DNA of 5,488 nucleotides from Planctomycetota bacterium (GTDB taxonomy: Bacteria > Planctomycetota > Phycisphaerae > WQYP01). The translations under genes were made by a program, and so were the position numbers. Positions 4,986-5,488 of the stretch are shown piece after piece. Each line of letters opens with the position of its first letter. Within the stretch, counting starts at the first letter, position 1. Location of the stretch: positions 1 to 5,488 of the forward strand of contig JAJYGE010000194.1 in the NCBI GenBank assembly GCA_021785155.1. The letters are read 5' to 3'. The notes beneath the pieces are model-generated. The model did no database searches and was not told the origin of the DNA. It worked only from the letters and a program-made list of their open reading frames with translations.

Positions 4986-5483
4986 ATGCGTCAAGTGCGA
5001 CGAATGATCGATGATATGTATGCCGGGTCGCCGCGCCGCGCGTTATTAACTCCAACATTGCTGGTGCTGGCCACCATCAGTGCGTCCGTCTCATCCGCCG
5101 CCGCAGCCACAATCGCCGCGCCAGAGGTGGCAGCGCCTACCGGGTTGCAATGGAACGCCACGTTCAGCGACAACTTCAATAGTGCTTCGTCACTTAAGGG
5201 CTGGACGTATGATCTGGGCAATAACAATGGCTGGGGTAATGGTGAATCGGAAAACTATACTGATTCAACGGATAATGTAAATGTATCGGGTGGAAATCTG
5301 AACATTCAGACCGTCGGCACCGCCACCGGCAGCGGTACGTATTACACTTCCGGCCGCATTACCACGCAAAGTTTATTCAGCCAGACCTATGGCCTTTTCC
5401 AATTCAGCGCCCAATTGCCAGCAGGAAACGGGCTTTGGCCCGCTGTTTGGATGATGCCCACTAATTCCGTTTACGGTGGATGA
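4986..5483 (+). CDS. second secreted GH16 enzyme, 5' part only, frame broken near the window end
   Basis: 165 residues are read before a TGA at 5481-5483. The start is firm: AGAGGAG (4972-4978) lies 7 nt upstream. A long, basic N-region (MRQVRRMIDDMYAGSPRR) leads into the signal-peptide core LLTPTLLVLATISAS, with cleavage likely near residue 41. The GH16 domain then starts and aligns with the first enzyme: WGNGESENYT (83-92), TSGRITT (121-127), FSQTYGLFQF (131-140), LWPAVWMMP (150-158). My hand count gives about 58 identities in 94 aligned residues. The frame stops at VYGG, exactly where the paralogue continues YGTWPRSGEIDIMES. The last bases, TGGATGAGATCG (5477-5488), read WMRS in another frame, which fits the expected continuation. 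So either a frameshift makes this a pseudogene, or a base error sits at the end of the sequence. The catalytic residues lie beyond the window. Confidence 0.85.
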   Translation: MRQVRRMIDDMYAGSPRRALLTPTLLVLATISASVSSAAAATIAAPEVAAPTGLQWNATFSDNFNSASSLKGWTYDLGNNNGWGNGESENYTDSTDNVNVSGGNLNIQTVGTATGSGTYYTSGRITTQSLFSQTYGLFQFSAQLPAGNGLWPAVWMMPTNSVYGG

Positions 5484-5488
5484 GATCG

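Noticed and set aside
1..5488. CRISPR array, tRNA or rRNA gene
   Set aside because: No regularly spaced direct repeats, cloverleaf-like sequence or rRNA-like stretch was seen in reading both strands.

Overview
The window looks like a chromosomal fragment of a Gram-negative bacterium of the Planctomycetes-Verrucomicrobia-Lentisphaerae group, with Phycisphaerae-like planctomycetes the best guess. The reasons are a PEP-CTERM/exosortase substrate, a single stand-alone prepilin-like protein with a C-terminal FDGHVE motif, and a LacI-type regulator among secreted glycoside hydrolases. This placement is inference from gene content; no rRNA or other phylogenetic marker is present.

Layout. Positions 1-98 may hold the last codons of an upstream gene. 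Positions 99-720 are non-coding and carry mobile-element debris. The main item is a 132-bp element (441-572) with perfect 12-bp terminal inverted repeats starting GTAA and an 8-bp target duplication, which is the signature of the IS66 family. Nested inside it is a pair of inverted REP-like hairpins. A second, orphan IS66-like end lies at 615-630. Next come a good sigma70-type promoter (722-749), flanking ATGAA/TTCAT palindromes, and a structured leader of about 240 nt that feeds a secreted PEP-CTERM protein (996-1742).

Two overlapping, mutually exclusive terminator hairpins (1755-1845) separate that gene from a pseudopilin (1881-2873), a secreted family 16 glycoside hydrolase (2906-3820) and a LacI-family regulator (3841-4866). 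These three genes lie close together on the plus strand and are probably one operon. A second GH16 gene (from 4986) has its own strong ribosome binding site. It runs to the window end, where its frame breaks just before the catalytic motif.

Reading the locus as a whole (inference): it looks like a small inducible system for a beta-1,3- or mixed-linked glucan such as laminarin. Two secreted GH16 enzymes would cut the polymer, the regulator would sense the released sugar, and the pseudopilin and the exosortase-sorted protein would act at the cell surface. Substrate specificity cannot be proven from sequence alone. The most unusual items are the nested IS66-MITE/REPIN, the overlapping terminators, the apparently shortened hinge of the LacI protein, and the frame break in the second GH16 gene.
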